A DNA stretch of 64,000 nucleotides from an uncultured Flavobacteriales bacterium (GCA_905479105.1 CAJQLE010000003.1:496001-560000), one strand, 5' to 3'. Positions 29,073-38,655 are shown, counted from the stretch's first letter. The notes: generated from the letters alone by a model not told the origin. A program made the numbers and translations.

Positions 29073-31064
29073 GTGCTGAAGTTTACAAAGCCCTTTTTCA
29101 TAGTTGTAGCCATGTTTTTATGGCAAGTTAGTGTCGGTCAGGATCAGCCGAAAATCGATAGCTTATTTCAAGTTTTGCGGACGTCAAAGCAAGACAGCAA
29201 TAAAGTGCTTCTTCTTTACAATCTGTCGCGAGAGTTTTTTAATAGTGATATAGATAGGGCTGAAAAGTATTCTAATAGAGCATTGTTTTTATCAGAGAGG
29301 CTGGGTTATAAGAAAGGAATAGCCATGTCTTATAACAACTTGGGTATTATCAATTATTATAAGGCGATTTATAATGTCGCCCTCACATACCACGATCGTT
29401 CTCTAGAAATCATGTCGGAGATCGGAAACCGAAAGGGAATGGCGGGATCGTTTAATAATAAAGGAGCTGTTTATACTCAGCAAGGGGAGTTTGCCTTGGC
29501 CATTGAACAATACTTGAACTCAATTAGAATTCTAGAAGAAGTAAATGATCAAGAAGGGGTCGGTAAGTCCTACAACAATATTGGGTTAGTTTATTATTTA
29601 CAAGGAAATTATGATCAAGCAGAAGACTATTACTCAAAGGCCCTTGAAATTTTAAAGCCACTTAAAAATCATTCTGTTATATCAGATATTATGAATAATC
29701 TGGGCATAATATCATTTGAGAAAGGAGAGTACGAAGAATCTTTAGAATATCATTTTAAATCGTTAGATGGTCGTGCCGGAACGAACAATCAAAGGGGGAT
29801 GGCTACGTCATATACCAATATTGGTGATGTGTATGCGGCTAAAGAGGTTGTTGACAAAGCGATGGAATACCAGAAAAAGGCGCTTGAAATACAGGAGGAA
29901 TTGGGAGACAAGAAAGGAATGTTAAGTTCAATCCAAGGGTTAGCTCGAGTTCAGTCACTTTCTGGTAATTCTGATCAAGCGCTAAAGTACATGGAGGATG
30001 TCATTTCCATTTCCTCTGAGATCGGAGCGAAGAAAGAACTAAGGGATGCTTACAATGAAATTAGTGAAATATATATCCGCAAAGGAGACTACAAAAAGGC
30101 ACTGAGTTTTAAGAATAGATATGCCCAAATGAAGGATACTCTGTTCAGCGAGCAAACTCAAGAAATCGCTACAAATCTTGAAACTAAATTTGAGAATGAG
30201 AAGAAAACTAAAGAAATCGAGATATTACAACGTGAGAATGAGATTCAAGAATTACAACTTGGGAGGAATAGGATTTTAATCACCTCATTTACGATAAGCT
30301 TGGTACTAGCTTTAGTATCTGTTGTGCTTTATGCCAGAACAAATCGAGATAGAAAGAAAGCTTTTAGTCTCTTGCAGAAACAAAATGAAAGCATCAAAAA
30401 GCAGAAAGAAGAAAAAGAAGTGCTTCTAATGGAGATTCATCATCGTGTTAAAAACAACCTTCAAGTAATCAATAGTTTGATTCGGCTGCAATGCGCCTAT
30501 ACAGACGATCAGGTGGCGTTGGATTTATTTGATGAATGTCAGAATCGGATTATTTCCATGGCCTTGATACACGAAAAAATGTATGAATCTCATGATTTAT
30601 CAAACGTTAATATTCAAGAGTATATCGCTGAATTGTCACAAAACCTTTTGAGAAGCTATAGACTACATAAGAATGTTGAGTTGGATATCGATGTATCAGT
30701 TAAGACGTTGACACTTGACACACTTATTCCATTGGGACTATTGCTCAATGAGTTGATATCCAATTCACTGAAGCATGCATTTTTGGATGATAAAGAAGAT
30801 GGGGTTATTACCGTAAAACTTGACCGCGATTCTAGCAGTGGTAAGTTTGTTTTGGAGATTGGTGATAACGGTATTGGATTGCCGAATGATTTCACCTTTA
30901 ATAGTGCTCTAACTTTGGGAATCGAGCTAGTGGTAACATTATCATCTCAGTTGGATGGCACCATAGAGCGCATTGAAAAACCTGGAAGTCATTTCAGGAT
31001 TGAATTTATTGGGTTGGAAAAGGAAAGGCAAGATGTTAAATCGGCTATGCAAATAAATAGCTAG
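29073..31064 (+). CDS. TPR-containing sensor histidine kinase (HisKA_2 type)
   Basis: A 663-residue membrane kinase. The start codon is GTG at 29073 (an ATG two bases earlier runs into a stop at once). A signal/TM region precedes about seven TPR units (residues 45-350, for example SYNNIGLVYYLQGNYDQAED), then a short coiled coil, a TM helix at 401-420, and HisKA_2 with the phospho-acceptor in EIHHRVKNNLQ (His456/457). A HATPase domain follows (ELISNSLKHAF, IGDNGIGLP). The periplasmic TPR portion is presumably the sensor. No response regulator is adjacent, so its partner is unknown. Confidence 0.92.
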   Translation: MLKFTKPFFIVVAMFLWQVSVGQDQPKIDSLFQVLRTSKQDSNKVLLLYNLSREFFNSDIDRAEKYSNRALFLSERLGYKKGIAMSYNNLGIINYYKAIYNVALTYHDRSLEIMSEIGNRKGMAGSFNNKGAVYTQQGEFALAIEQYLNSIRILEEVNDQEGVGKSYNNIGLVYYLQGNYDQAEDYYSKALEILKPLKNHSVISDIMNNLGIISFEKGEYEESLEYHFKSLDGRAGTNNQRGMATSYTNIGDVYAAKEVVDKAMEYQKKALEIQEELGDKKGMLSSIQGLARVQSLSGNSDQALKYMEDVISISSEIGAKKELRDAYNEISEIYIRKGDYKKALSFKNRYAQMKDTLFSEQTQEIATNLETKFENEKKTKEIEILQRENEIQELQLGRNRILITSFTISLVLALVSVVLYARTNRDRKKAFSLLQKQNESIKKQKEEKEVLLMEIHHRVKNNLQVINSLIRLQCAYTDDQVALDLFDECQNRIISMALIHEKMYESHDLSNVNIQEYIAELSQNLLRSYRLHKNVELDIDVSVKTLTLDTLIPLGLLLNELISNSLKHAFLDDKEDGVITVKLDRDSSSGKFVLEIGDNGIGLPNDFTFNSALTLGIELVVTLSSQLDGTIERIEKPGSHFRIEFIGLEKERQDVKSAMQINS

Positions 31065-31067
31065 AGA

Positions 31068-31343
31068 TTATAAAGCAATCAACCCTTCTATTTCTGTTGC
31101 TTTGGTATAACGATCAATAATTTCTTCTGGACTTATCATCATTTCTTTCACGCTTATACTTAAATATTTTCCCGTGCGACTTTTATTAATAGTTACATGC
31201 GCTTCAGCTCCAAAGAGTTTTTGGGTAAGTGCCAGTTTTTGATTGTCATTCGGAATGATAAGCTTAAACAAGTAAACAGATGGCCAATTACCTTGCTGTT
31301 TTAGTTTTTCAAGGAGGCCGGAATATAGATTGTCATCACTCAT
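31068..31343 (-). CDS. DUF493 (YbeD-like) protein
   Basis: A 91-residue cytoplasmic protein of the DUF493/YbeD family, a small ferredoxin-like (ACT-like) fold of uncertain role. The features fit: LLEKLKQQGNWPSVYLFKLI at the N-terminus, then TGKYLSISVKEMMISPEEII and a terminal helix. The start overlaps the stop of the response regulator by 8 bases, so it is co-translated with the two-component pair, an arrangement that hints at a small allosteric partner, which is only inference. Its stop lies 3 bases from the convergent kinase gene, with no visible terminator. Confidence 0.82.
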   Translation of the reverse strand: MSDDNLYSGLLEKLKQQGNWPSVYLFKLIIPNDNQKLALTQKLFGAEAHVTINKSRTGKYLSISVKEMMISPEEIIDRYTKATEIEGLIAL

Positions 31344-32043
31344 CTACAATCAATTTAAAGCCAACTCCATGAACGTTCATTATTTTAATGCGCTCATCTG
31401 CCTTTAAATATTTTCTCAGCTTTGTGATGAATACATCCATCGATCTTCCAAGAAAATAGTCATCGCTTCCCCAAACTACGGTTAAAGCCATTTCGCGCGT
31501 TAGAACTTGGTCTTTGTGTAGACAAAGCATACGCAAAAGTTCTGCCTCTTTTTTAGTGAGAGTCTTATCCTCACTCTCAATTTTCAATGATAAATTATTA
31601 TAGTCAAATTTGAAATGGCCGAGTTGAAAAATGCCTCTGTTTCCGCTTTCTTGTTCTTCCGTGGGCTTAACTCGTTTAAGAATTGCCTTGATTCTTAAAT
31701 CAAATTCATCGAAGCTAAAGGGCTTGGTCATATAGTCATCAGCTCCCAGTTTAAAGCCCTTGATTTTATCTTCCGTCATGCTTTTAGCGGTCAAGAATAA
31801 GATTGGCACGTGCTGATCAATTTTACGGATGTCTTCAGCGAGTGTAAAACCATCTTTTTTTGGCAGCATAACATCCAAAATGCATAGATCATAACCACTG
31901 TTATAAAATTTTTGGAATCCAGCGAAACCATCCTTTTCGAGGTCGGCTTGGTAGCCTTCATTTCTCAAGTGATCTTGAATTACAAATCCAAGATTGAGAT
32001 CGTCCTCAACCAAGAGAACTTTTGTTCTTTCTTTTTTATTCAT
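31336..32043 (-). CDS. OmpR/PhoB-family response regulator
   Basis: A 235-residue DNA-binding response regulator. The receiver domain has acidic pocket VEDD (13-16), phospho-acceptor Asp57 in YDLCILDVMLP, the Thr of FLTAKS and the Lys in MTKPFSFDE. The C-terminal winged helix contains LTKKEAELLRMLCLH and RSMDVFITKLRKYLKAD. It starts 5 bases after the histidine kinase stop and surely pairs with it. Its target may include the TTAAC repeats ahead of the kinase gene. Confidence 0.95.
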   Translation of the reverse strand: MNKKERTKVLLVEDDLNLGFVIQDHLRNEGYQADLEKDGFAGFQKFYNSGYDLCILDVMLPKKDGFTLAEDIRKIDQHVPILFLTAKSMTEDKIKGFKLGADDYMTKPFSFDEFDLRIKAILKRVKPTEEQESGNRGIFQLGHFKFDYNNLSLKIESEDKTLTKKEAELLRMLCLHKDQVLTREMALTVVWGSDDYFLGRSMDVFITKLRKYLKADERIKIMNVHGVGFKLIVDE

Positions 32044-32048
32044 GTCGG

Positions 32049-33338
32049 TTACTTTACAATTTCTGTTCCATAAGGAAAGAAGAGCTCAAACTGGCTTCCT
32101 TCTGCGATTTTACTATTCAGTTTTATTTTACCATTATGCGCGTCAACAATGGTCTTTACGTAATGTAGCCCCAATCCAAACCCTTTGACATCGTGCACAT
32201 TTCCTGTGGAAATTCTATAGAACTTTTCAAAAATCTCTTTCTGTTGGTCTTTCGCTATTCCGAGTCCTTTGTCGCTCACCGTAATGAAAATTCCTTTTTC
32301 TGAACTGCGCGTTTCTATGATTATTTCTGGAATGTCTCCGCCATATTTGCCGGCATTATCCAGCAAGTTGAAGATGACATTGGTGATATGCATTTCATCA
32401 CCCCAAATCATAGCATTTGATGCGTCAAGCTTTGTCTTAATCTTCAATTCCTTTTCTCCGAAATTCATTTCAATAGTTGGCACAGCTAAATCAATCAATT
32501 CATGAAGGTCAAACTGCTGTTTGGTCATTTCGAGTTCATCTTTCTCTAGACGAGCAATTTGCAGAACGCGTTCAACTTGATTTTGCAAACGTTGATTTTC
32601 GTCCTTAATTATTCTCGCGTAATTATGAAGTCGTTCAGGGTTTTCTTCAATTCCTTTTTGCATGAGGACGTCACTTGCTAATGAAATAGTAGAAATGGGA
32701 GTTTTCAGTTCGTGCGTCATGTTGTTTATGAAATCATTTTTGATTTCTGACAAACGCTTTTGGTGAAGAATAATATTGATGACGTAGGCAAAAAAGATAA
32801 GCACAGCGATGAGCACTATAGAAGAGATTACCCAAAAGCGCATTTGAGAAATAATCTCAAAATCTAAACTTGGGAAGAAAACTGAGAAATAGTGGTTGTC
32901 ATTATCCCACTTTACTGACGGAGGAATTTCAAGCTCATTCTCAGTTTCTGTATTTTTTGCATTGCCGACTAGCTTTGTATAAACAATAGAATCATTGAAG
33001 CAATTGTAAATACTATACTGGAATTTATAGTTGATTTCACGGTTGAGAAATTCTGTCTGAAGCATCGACTCTAAGTAGAACGGCTGCAATTCTTCATTAA
33101 TCTGAACTCGGAAAAAATTGGGGGAAATCATGTTCACTGGATCTACCAAAAAAGTAGAGTCTTCAGTGTGATCTTTAATGTCTTGTACTACATTGATGAG
33201 CGCTAACTCAATCTCGTGCTGCGTTTGATTTTGGGTGATTTCAAAGGCTTTTTTAACCCAGAAAATTTGAGTGGTAACCAAGCCAATAAAGAGGACAGAA
33301 GCCAAAAGAATAATAATACGAATGGTGTTTCTACTCAT
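32049..33338 (-). CDS. Two-component sensor histidine kinase
   Basis: A 429-residue inner-membrane kinase. TM helices lie at about 7-27 and 169-190 and flank a ~140-residue periplasmic sensor domain that I do not recognise. The HisKA box is NNMTHELKTPIS with His209, followed by the N, G1, F and G2 boxes of the ATPase (NVIFNLLDNAGKYG, VSDKGLGIA, FEKFYRI, GFGLGLHYVK). The gene precedes its response regulator by 5 bases. A TAGTTTTG promoter element ends 8 bases before the start, so the leader would be very short. Signal unknown. Confidence 0.94.
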   Translation of the reverse strand: MSRNTIRIIILLASVLFIGLVTTQIFWVKKAFEITQNQTQHEIELALINVVQDIKDHTEDSTFLVDPVNMISPNFFRVQINEELQPFYLESMLQTEFLNREINYKFQYSIYNCFNDSIVYTKLVGNAKNTETENELEIPPSVKWDNDNHYFSVFFPSLDFEIISQMRFWVISSIVLIAVLIFFAYVINIILHQKRLSEIKNDFINNMTHELKTPISTISLASDVLMQKGIEENPERLHNYARIIKDENQRLQNQVERVLQIARLEKDELEMTKQQFDLHELIDLAVPTIEMNFGEKELKIKTKLDASNAMIWGDEMHITNVIFNLLDNAGKYGGDIPEIIIETRSSEKGIFITVSDKGLGIAKDQQKEIFEKFYRISTGNVHDVKGFGLGLHYVKTIVDAHNGKIKLNSKIAEGSQFELFFPYGTEIVK

Positions 33339-33346
33339 GAATGTAT

Positions 33347-33354
33347 CAAAACTA
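33347..33354 (-). promoter_or_regulatory. Promoter -7 element TAGTTTTG for the two-component operon
   Basis: TAGTTTTG fits TAnnTTTG and ends 8 bases before the kinase ATG, which predicts a leader of about 5 bases. Three TTAAC motifs sit 30-50 bases further upstream. Confidence 0.45.
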
Positions 33355-33383
33355 GTTCTCTACGAAGCCTTTACTCTTAAATG

Positions 33384-33406
33384 TTAACGCGATTTTAACG
33401 ATTAAC
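33384..33406. promoter_or_regulatory. Three TTAAC repeats, possible response-regulator site
   Basis: On the plus strand TTAAC occurs at 33384, 33395 and 33402, the first two as TTAACG exactly 11 bases apart (one helical turn). They sit just upstream of the predicted kinase promoter, where OmpR-type regulators often bind direct repeats to autoregulate. Confidence 0.35.
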
Positions 33407-33410
33407 CTTT

Positions 33411-34004
33411 CTATAGAATGGTAGGAAGCTCTCTCCAAAATCGTTGAACAGGGAATCCCACTACATTGTAAAAATCGCCTTCAATACTTTTTATGCCGAT
33501 CAGACCTATAAATTCTTGAATCCCATAAGCACCGGCTTTGTCCAAAGGTTTGTAGTTTTTTAAATAGAAGTCGATTTCTTCTTCAGAAAGTGAATTGAAA
33601 CGAACCTTTGTTTCTTCAAAAAAACTCACTGTTTTGGATTGGGTTTTAAGGCAAACGCCTGTAAATACTGAATGATCGGCTTCACTTAGCTCCATGAGCA
33701 TCTTTTTAGCTTCTGCATTAGATTCAGGTTTGTTTAATGCGTGATCATTAATCCAAACAACAGTATCAGCCGTTATTACTAGTTCTTTTTCTGTCAGATC
33801 ATGCTCAAACGCCTCTGCTTTTTTTCTGGCGAGATATTCAGGAATCTCTCCTCCTTTAAGATCTGTGGAAAAAGATTCGTCTACCTCATGGATTCTAACT
33901 TTGAAAGGAAATCCAAGTGCTTCTAAAAGCATTTTCCTTCGAGGAGATTTTGATGCTAATATGATCGTGCGATCATTAAGAGATTGAATCTTTGACACAA
34001 TCAT
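33411..34004 (-). CDS. maf: Maf-like nucleotide pyrophosphatase
   Basis: A 197-residue Maf/YceF protein, a house-cleaning pyrophosphatase that hydrolyses dTTP/UTP or modified nucleotides and can delay septation. The diagnostic opening is IILASKSPRRKMLLEALGF; further conserved parts are ITADTVVWIN, FTGVCLK and GAYGIQEFIGLIGIKSIEGD, with YNVVGFPVQRFWREL at the end. It is the last gene of the long ccm operon and overlaps the UbiA stop by one base. Confidence 0.94.
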   Translation of the reverse strand: MIVSKIQSLNDRTIILASKSPRRKMLLEALGFPFKVRIHEVDESFSTDLKGGEIPEYLARKKAEAFEHDLTEKELVITADTVVWINDHALNKPESNAEAKKMLMELSEADHSVFTGVCLKTQSKTVSFFEETKVRFNSLSEEEIDFYLKNYKPLDKAGAYGIQEFIGLIGIKSIEGDFYNVVGFPVQRFWRELPTIL

Positions 34005-34969
34005 TAAGAGAAATACGTTTCTATACTGACCTTAATGAGGTACAAGCTCAAGATCATGATCACCGTGATGACATTGTTAAGATCAGAGGAATAGGAAAAG
34101 TGTTTTTTTGTTTTAGCCCTGAATATTAAAATCAACTGCAAAATCAAAAGAAGAACTACGATTGAGAAAATAGTTCCCATACCTAAATGAACATGCAAGA
34201 AACTAAAGTAAGCCCATGATAATGCAGCTCCGAATACTGCATATAAGGCAATAATTAGAGATTTTGAAGCCTTCACTCCAAACCGAATAGGAAAGGTTGA
34301 AGCGCCAAACATCCTATCGCCTCGAATATCTATAACGTCTTTCGTTACTTCTCTAATTAATGTCAATAAAAATAGAATGACGGAAAACCCAATCACCCAA
34401 TATGCAGGGATATTAAATATTGAATAACCATATTCTTTCAATAGCTCCGGGTGTGCAGCATTTTGCAATGGAATTTCAAAAAGACCAACGATCAATGGGA
34501 CAAATCCGGCCATTAAAGCGATAGCAATGTTTCCCGTCAAGATTTGATGTTGAAGGTTGGTAGAGTAAAACCAAAGAGAGAATATCACAAAAATGAAAAG
34601 TGATGACATACGCCACATTCCCAGCTTCCACGAAAGATATGATGCCAATGCAAAGCCCAGGGATGTGAGCACGATATGCAAGGTCATCGCAACTCTTCTC
34701 TTGATGTATCGATCTACAATTACCCTTTTAAGCTTATTGACCCTATCCGTTTTTACATCGAAATAATCGTTGATGGCATATCCACCTGCAGCAATTAATA
34801 CCGTACTCAGAACTAAATAGAAAAACTGTCGATCACTCATCAGTAATTCATACCCATTTATCTGAAGCATTGGCTCAAGAATAAAGTAGCGAATACAATA
34901 TTGAATGAGCGCTATTAGCGCCAAAATAGGGAGTCGAACTAGTCGAAAATATGCCAAGGTATTTACCAT
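34004..34969 (-). CDS. UbiA-family prenyltransferase
   Basis: A 321-residue membrane prenyltransferase with about nine helices. Both Asp-rich motifs are present: NDYFDVKTDRVNK (about 67-79), binding the prenyl diphosphate, and DVIDIRGDRMFGASTFPIRF. In Bacteroidota this subgroup is usually annotated geranylgeranylglycerol-phosphate geranylgeranyltransferase-like, but a menaquinone or heme O type substrate cannot be excluded. Next to cytochrome c maturation genes a heme- or quinone-linked role is attractive, though unproven. It overlaps the KdsC-like gene by 7 bases and maf by 1. Confidence 0.88.
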   Translation of the reverse strand: MVNTLAYFRLVRLPILALIALIQYCIRYFILEPMLQINGYELLMSDRQFFYLVLSTVLIAAGGYAINDYFDVKTDRVNKLKRVIVDRYIKRRVAMTLHIVLTSLGFALASYLSWKLGMWRMSSLFIFVIFSLWFYSTNLQHQILTGNIAIALMAGFVPLIVGLFEIPLQNAAHPELLKEYGYSIFNIPAYWVIGFSVILFLLTLIREVTKDVIDIRGDRMFGASTFPIRFGVKASKSLIIALYAVFGAALSWAYFSFLHVHLGMGTIFSIVVLLLILQLILIFRAKTKKHFSYSSDLNNVITVIMILSLYLIKVSIETYFS

Positions 34970-35502
34970 GTGAATTCTGCTAAGTTATCAAGGTTTTGCT
35001 CATGGTTGTACCATTTTTCGTGAGAACGCATTATTTGTTCAATGATGTCTCTTACACAACCTTCGCCACCATTCTTTTTCGAAACAAATTGGCAAATGGC
35101 TTTTATTTCAGGACTTGCATCTGATGGACAGGTTGGAAGGCTGATCATTTGCATTGCCGCGATATCTGGAATGTCATCGCCCATGTACATTATTTCTTCT
35201 GACTTCAGATCGTGACTAAACATGAAGTCTGACATTGCTTCATCTTTATGAGAGCTCTTTAAATAGATGTCGGTTATTCCTAGCGCGGTTAACCTTTCCT
35301 TTACTTGAACGCTGTTACCTCCTGTAATTATGCAAACATGATAACCCTTCTTCACCGCCAGCTGCAACGCATAACCATCTTTTGAATGCATTTGCCTCAT
35401 CTGCTGACCATCAGGTAAAAGAACCACTTGACCGTTGGTTAATACACCATCTACGTCAAAAACTAAGGCTTTTATGGAACCGAATAAGTCTAAATAACTC
35501 AT
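34963..35502 (-). CDS. KdsC-like HAD phosphatase
   Basis: A 179-residue HAD-IIIA hydrolase without a cap domain, resembling 3-deoxy-D-manno-octulosonate 8-phosphate phosphatase. The nucleophile loop is VFDVDGVLTNGQV; motif II is ITGGNS; Lys of motif III is near DIYLKSSHKDEAM; motif IV is YMGDDIPDIAAM. KdsC acts in LPS core synthesis. Stop and start overlap with neighbours (ATGA with DUF2520; 7 bases with the prenyltransferase). The exact substrate is inferred from the family. Confidence 0.88.
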   Translation of the reverse strand: MSYLDLFGSIKALVFDVDGVLTNGQVVLLPDGQQMRQMHSKDGYALQLAVKKGYHVCIITGGNSVQVKERLTALGITDIYLKSSHKDEAMSDFMFSHDLKSEEIMYMGDDIPDIAAMQMISLPTCPSDASPEIKAICQFVSKKNGGEGCVRDIIEQIMRSHEKWYNHEQNLDNLAEFTW

Positions 35503-36266
35503 GATTTCTTATAAGTAGATGAGATGTCATCACTGAACATTTTGTAATACTCAGATAAGTTGCCAGCGTTTTTTAGTAGTTCTAAATGTTTGCTAATCAT
35601 CTGATTGTCTCCTCGTCTTGCTGGCCCAGTTTGGCTGCCTGCAGGACTATGTTCAAAAGCTTTTCTTACCGTTTCTTCAAGAAGGGGCTCTAATACTGCA
35701 AAGTCTATGTTTTTTTCGTCTAGGATTGACTTGGCTAAGAAGAGAATATGATTCACAAAATTTGCTCCGAAAACTCCAGACATATGAATCGCTTGGCGCT
35801 GTTCAAAGCTTACTTCATTTGCATTGCCAGAAAGATTATTCGCGATTTTAAGTAACATATCTCGAAGTGCCTTGTCGTTGCCTTCAATAAATATGGGCAC
35901 TCCTTTCCACTCAGCAGCAAAAAATTTAGTAAAAGTTTGGAATGGATAAAAGACACCCGAAAGCTCTTTGTCTAGCAATGAAGTGCTTCCTGAGCAATGA
36001 ATCAAAGCACTTTTTGAATCTATGCTTGAAGCAGTTTCTTGTAACTGATCGTCAGGAATGCAGAGAAATATAAGATCCAGTTTTTTATCGAGTTCAGAAA
36101 CTGATTTGATCAAGTCAGCATCTAATGTCTTTGCTAGTTTTTTGCGATGGTCGTTTTTCTTGGCAACGATTTGTTGCACATCATAGCCTTTTGAATCAAG
36201 TCTATGAACCAAGTTCCAGCCAACATTCCCTAAACCAACTACTCCTATTTTGAGTGACTTGCTCAT
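35499..36266 (-). CDS. DUF2520 Rossmann-fold protein
   Basis: A 255-residue protein related to 6-phosphogluconate dehydrogenase/pyrroline-5-carboxylate reductase. The start at 36266 (MSKSLKIGVVGLGNVGWNLV) gives an N-terminal GxGNxG nucleotide site and an ATGA overlap with ccmF; an upstream ATG would place 22 extra residues inside ccmF. The DUF2520 C-terminal half has the conserved AIHMSGVFGANFVNHILFLA helix and PAGSQTGPARRGD. It probably binds NAD(P), but its substrate is unknown. Confidence 0.88.
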   Translation of the reverse strand: MSKSLKIGVVGLGNVGWNLVHRLDSKGYDVQQIVAKKNDHRKKLAKTLDADLIKSVSELDKKLDLIFLCIPDDQLQETASSIDSKSALIHCSGSTSLLDKELSGVFYPFQTFTKFFAAEWKGVPIFIEGNDKALRDMLLKIANNLSGNANEVSFEQRQAIHMSGVFGANFVNHILFLAKSILDEKNIDFAVLEPLLEETVRKAFEHSPAGSQTGPARRGDNQMISKHLELLKNAGNLSEYYKMFSDDISSTYKKS

Positions 36267-38653
36267 CTTCTTTTGATGCGGTGATAGACAGCTAGAAATG
36301 TGCCTAAAGCCATTATAATACAACCCACCCAAAGGACATTTATCCAGGGGAAAATTATCGCCTTCATCACTATGAACTCTTGGTATTTTGGATCGCTCTC
36401 TTTCAGCTTAAATGCGAAAGACTCTGTCGCTGGATCAATACCATCGAATGAAATTGAAATGCCAACATCAGGCACGCTATCAGGCACTGAGAAAGAATAT
36501 TGCTTGTCTCTAATGACAAAGAGCGGCTGAATTTGATGGGAATTGGTTTGCACATCAAACAAAGTAAAGTTCGCTCCCAATGCGAGATCGTTTTCAGTGA
36601 GTCCGCGGTTATCTTTTCTTGGGTTTCGATTCAAGGAATCCAACACCAAGAATGTATTCTTACCAAAAATTGTGTCTCCTAGATTAATGTTGTGTTCGCT
36701 TATTTCTTCTGATTTTTCTCTTTCTTCTAGTTCAGCATAAGTGATGTGCGTATAAATATCGCGATCTAAGTAATGCTGTGTAAAAGGTTCTGCAACATTT
36801 CCCATTCTTGGGTTTAACTGAACAAAAGGGTATAGTGTGAACATGCTTTCTAGCTCACCATTTTCATTTGATTGCATATAGTCAACTTCATACCGAACGA
36901 AAATCCCTTCTTTTTCTTTACCGCGATAGCAAACAAAATATTCACCTAGAAGCAAGGTGTCATCCTTCATGAGAAGGATGTTTTCATTGTTATTGAAATC
37001 CTGACCTAACACGCTAACATCATATAGGCTTGTGTTTTCGGAAATAATGTCACTTTGACTAGTTGAAATAACAGCGCCCAACATTATCAGTCCAAAACCG
37101 ATATGAGCAATGCTAGAACCTGCATGTTCTATTTTCCCAGAAACAATTCTTACTAAGTAGTCGAGATTGGCCAACACTGCAAAGAGTGAGGTGAAAATAA
37201 AGAGACTTATTAATGGATTTGTAATCGAGAAAGAAAAAGCGGTTGCGATGGTTAGGGCAAGACTTACAGAAATTGACAAAGCCAATTTCTTAAACAATTC
37301 TTTAGGGTCTGTTTTCTTGTATTTCAGGAATTGTCCTATGGCAATGATGGCTGAAAGAATGATCGCCAAAGGCAACTGCCATTTATTGTAATACTCAACG
37401 CGCTCGGCTGATTGTGCTAAGTTAGTTCCAAAGATTTTATTGATTACAGGAAAGGATGTGCTGAACTCTATTTGAAATGCTGAAATCATTAAAATTAAAG
37501 CACCCATAAACATCCAAAATTCTCTCGACCATAAGTGATCTTCTTTTTCAGTTTTTGGGAAGTCTTTCCATCTCCAAAAAATAAGCACGGCAGTCAGAAC
37601 GATATAAAAGATAAGTGAAATAGCCAGTTGACCTGTCATTCCTAAATCCGTAAATGAATGCACGCTGCTATCACCCAATACCCCACTTTTTGTCAGGAAC
37701 GATGAGTATTGAATGAGAATAAACGAGAGTGTAGTAAGCAAGAAAAGGCTGAATAATGAGGTGCCTTTTTTTCGTTGAAGGAGCATTAAATGGCCAGCGC
37801 CAACTAGAATTAGCCATGGAACCAATGATGCGTTTTCTACAGGGTCCCATGCCCAAAAACCTCCAAAGCTCAATGCTTCATAGGCCCAGGCTCCGCCCAT
37901 TAAAATACCGATTCCTAGAATACCGATTCCAACAAAGGTCCATGTGAGCGCTGGTTTCACCCATGCTGTATATTCTTTCCTCCAAAGTCCTGCAATGGCA
38001 TATGCAAATGGAATCATCGTTAATGAAAATCCCAGAAATAGGGTAGGAGGGTGAATCGTCATCCAATAGTTCTGAAGAAGCGGATTTAAACCACGGCCGT
38101 CCAATACGGATGTGTAATCTGGCATTTGAAAAATTGGCAGATTCACAAAGTCTGGGTGTTCTCTAGTTAAAACAGTAAAAGGATTGCTACCTAGTTTATA
38201 CTCAAGAATGTAGATTCCAAGTAACATAGACGTTAAGAATACCTGAACGGAAGCAATAACAGCCATTACCGGGCTTTCCCAATTGCGAATAATTAAAAGA
38301 AGAATATTGGCTACAACAACGTGCCAAAACATCCAAAGCATAAAGCTTCCTTCAATTCCCTCCCAAAAACATGAGAAAATAAAACGCAAGGGTAACTCTG
38401 TGCTGCTATGTTGCCATACATAGTGATACTCGAAGTATTGATTGAATATCATGATGAACAGTGTCGCCACCATTCCAATAACCCCAGCACTATGAATCCA
38501 AAAAGAATATCGACCGAGCAGTCGCCAATCTTCTTTCCCTTTTATTTCAGCAATAAAATAAGAAGCGGTAGAAAGAATGCCAAAAGCAAAAGCAATAAGA
38601 AGAAATAGGTTTCCTATTTCACCAATCAAAAGGTGTTCTCCGATATACTCCAT
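36263..38653 (-). CDS. ccmF: Cytochrome c biogenesis protein CcmF/CcsA type
   Basis: A 796-residue membrane protein with some 14 helices, the heme lyase component that attaches heme to apocytochrome c. The tryptophan-rich heme motif is exact: GGFWAWDPVENASLVPW (about 265-281), after conserved GILMGGAWAYEAL. Conserved His sites appear in MTIHPPTLFLGFS. A long periplasmic beta domain lies at about 560-760, and the final helix is WINVLWVGCIIMALGTFL. It follows ccmE after 2 bases and overlaps DUF2520. No CcmH is in the window. Confidence 0.93.
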   Translation of the reverse strand: MEYIGEHLLIGEIGNLFLLIAFAFGILSTASYFIAEIKGKEDWRLLGRYSFWIHSAGVIGMVATLFIMIFNQYFEYHYVWQHSSTELPLRFIFSCFWEGIEGSFMLWMFWHVVVANILLLIIRNWESPVMAVIASVQVFLTSMLLGIYILEYKLGSNPFTVLTREHPDFVNLPIFQMPDYTSVLDGRGLNPLLQNYWMTIHPPTLFLGFSLTMIPFAYAIAGLWRKEYTAWVKPALTWTFVGIGILGIGILMGGAWAYEALSFGGFWAWDPVENASLVPWLILVGAGHLMLLQRKKGTSLFSLFLLTTLSFILIQYSSFLTKSGVLGDSSVHSFTDLGMTGQLAISLIFYIVLTAVLIFWRWKDFPKTEKEDHLWSREFWMFMGALILMISAFQIEFSTSFPVINKIFGTNLAQSAERVEYYNKWQLPLAIILSAIIAIGQFLKYKKTDPKELFKKLALSISVSLALTIATAFSFSITNPLISLFIFTSLFAVLANLDYLVRIVSGKIEHAGSSIAHIGFGLIMLGAVISTSQSDIISENTSLYDVSVLGQDFNNNENILLMKDDTLLLGEYFVCYRGKEKEGIFVRYEVDYMQSNENGELESMFTLYPFVQLNPRMGNVAEPFTQHYLDRDIYTHITYAELEEREKSEEISEHNINLGDTIFGKNTFLVLDSLNRNPRKDNRGLTENDLALGANFTLFDVQTNSHQIQPLFVIRDKQYSFSVPDSVPDVGISISFDGIDPATESFAFKLKESDPKYQEFIVMKAIIFPWINVLWVGCIIMALGTFLAVYHRIKRR

Positions 38654-38655
38654 CC

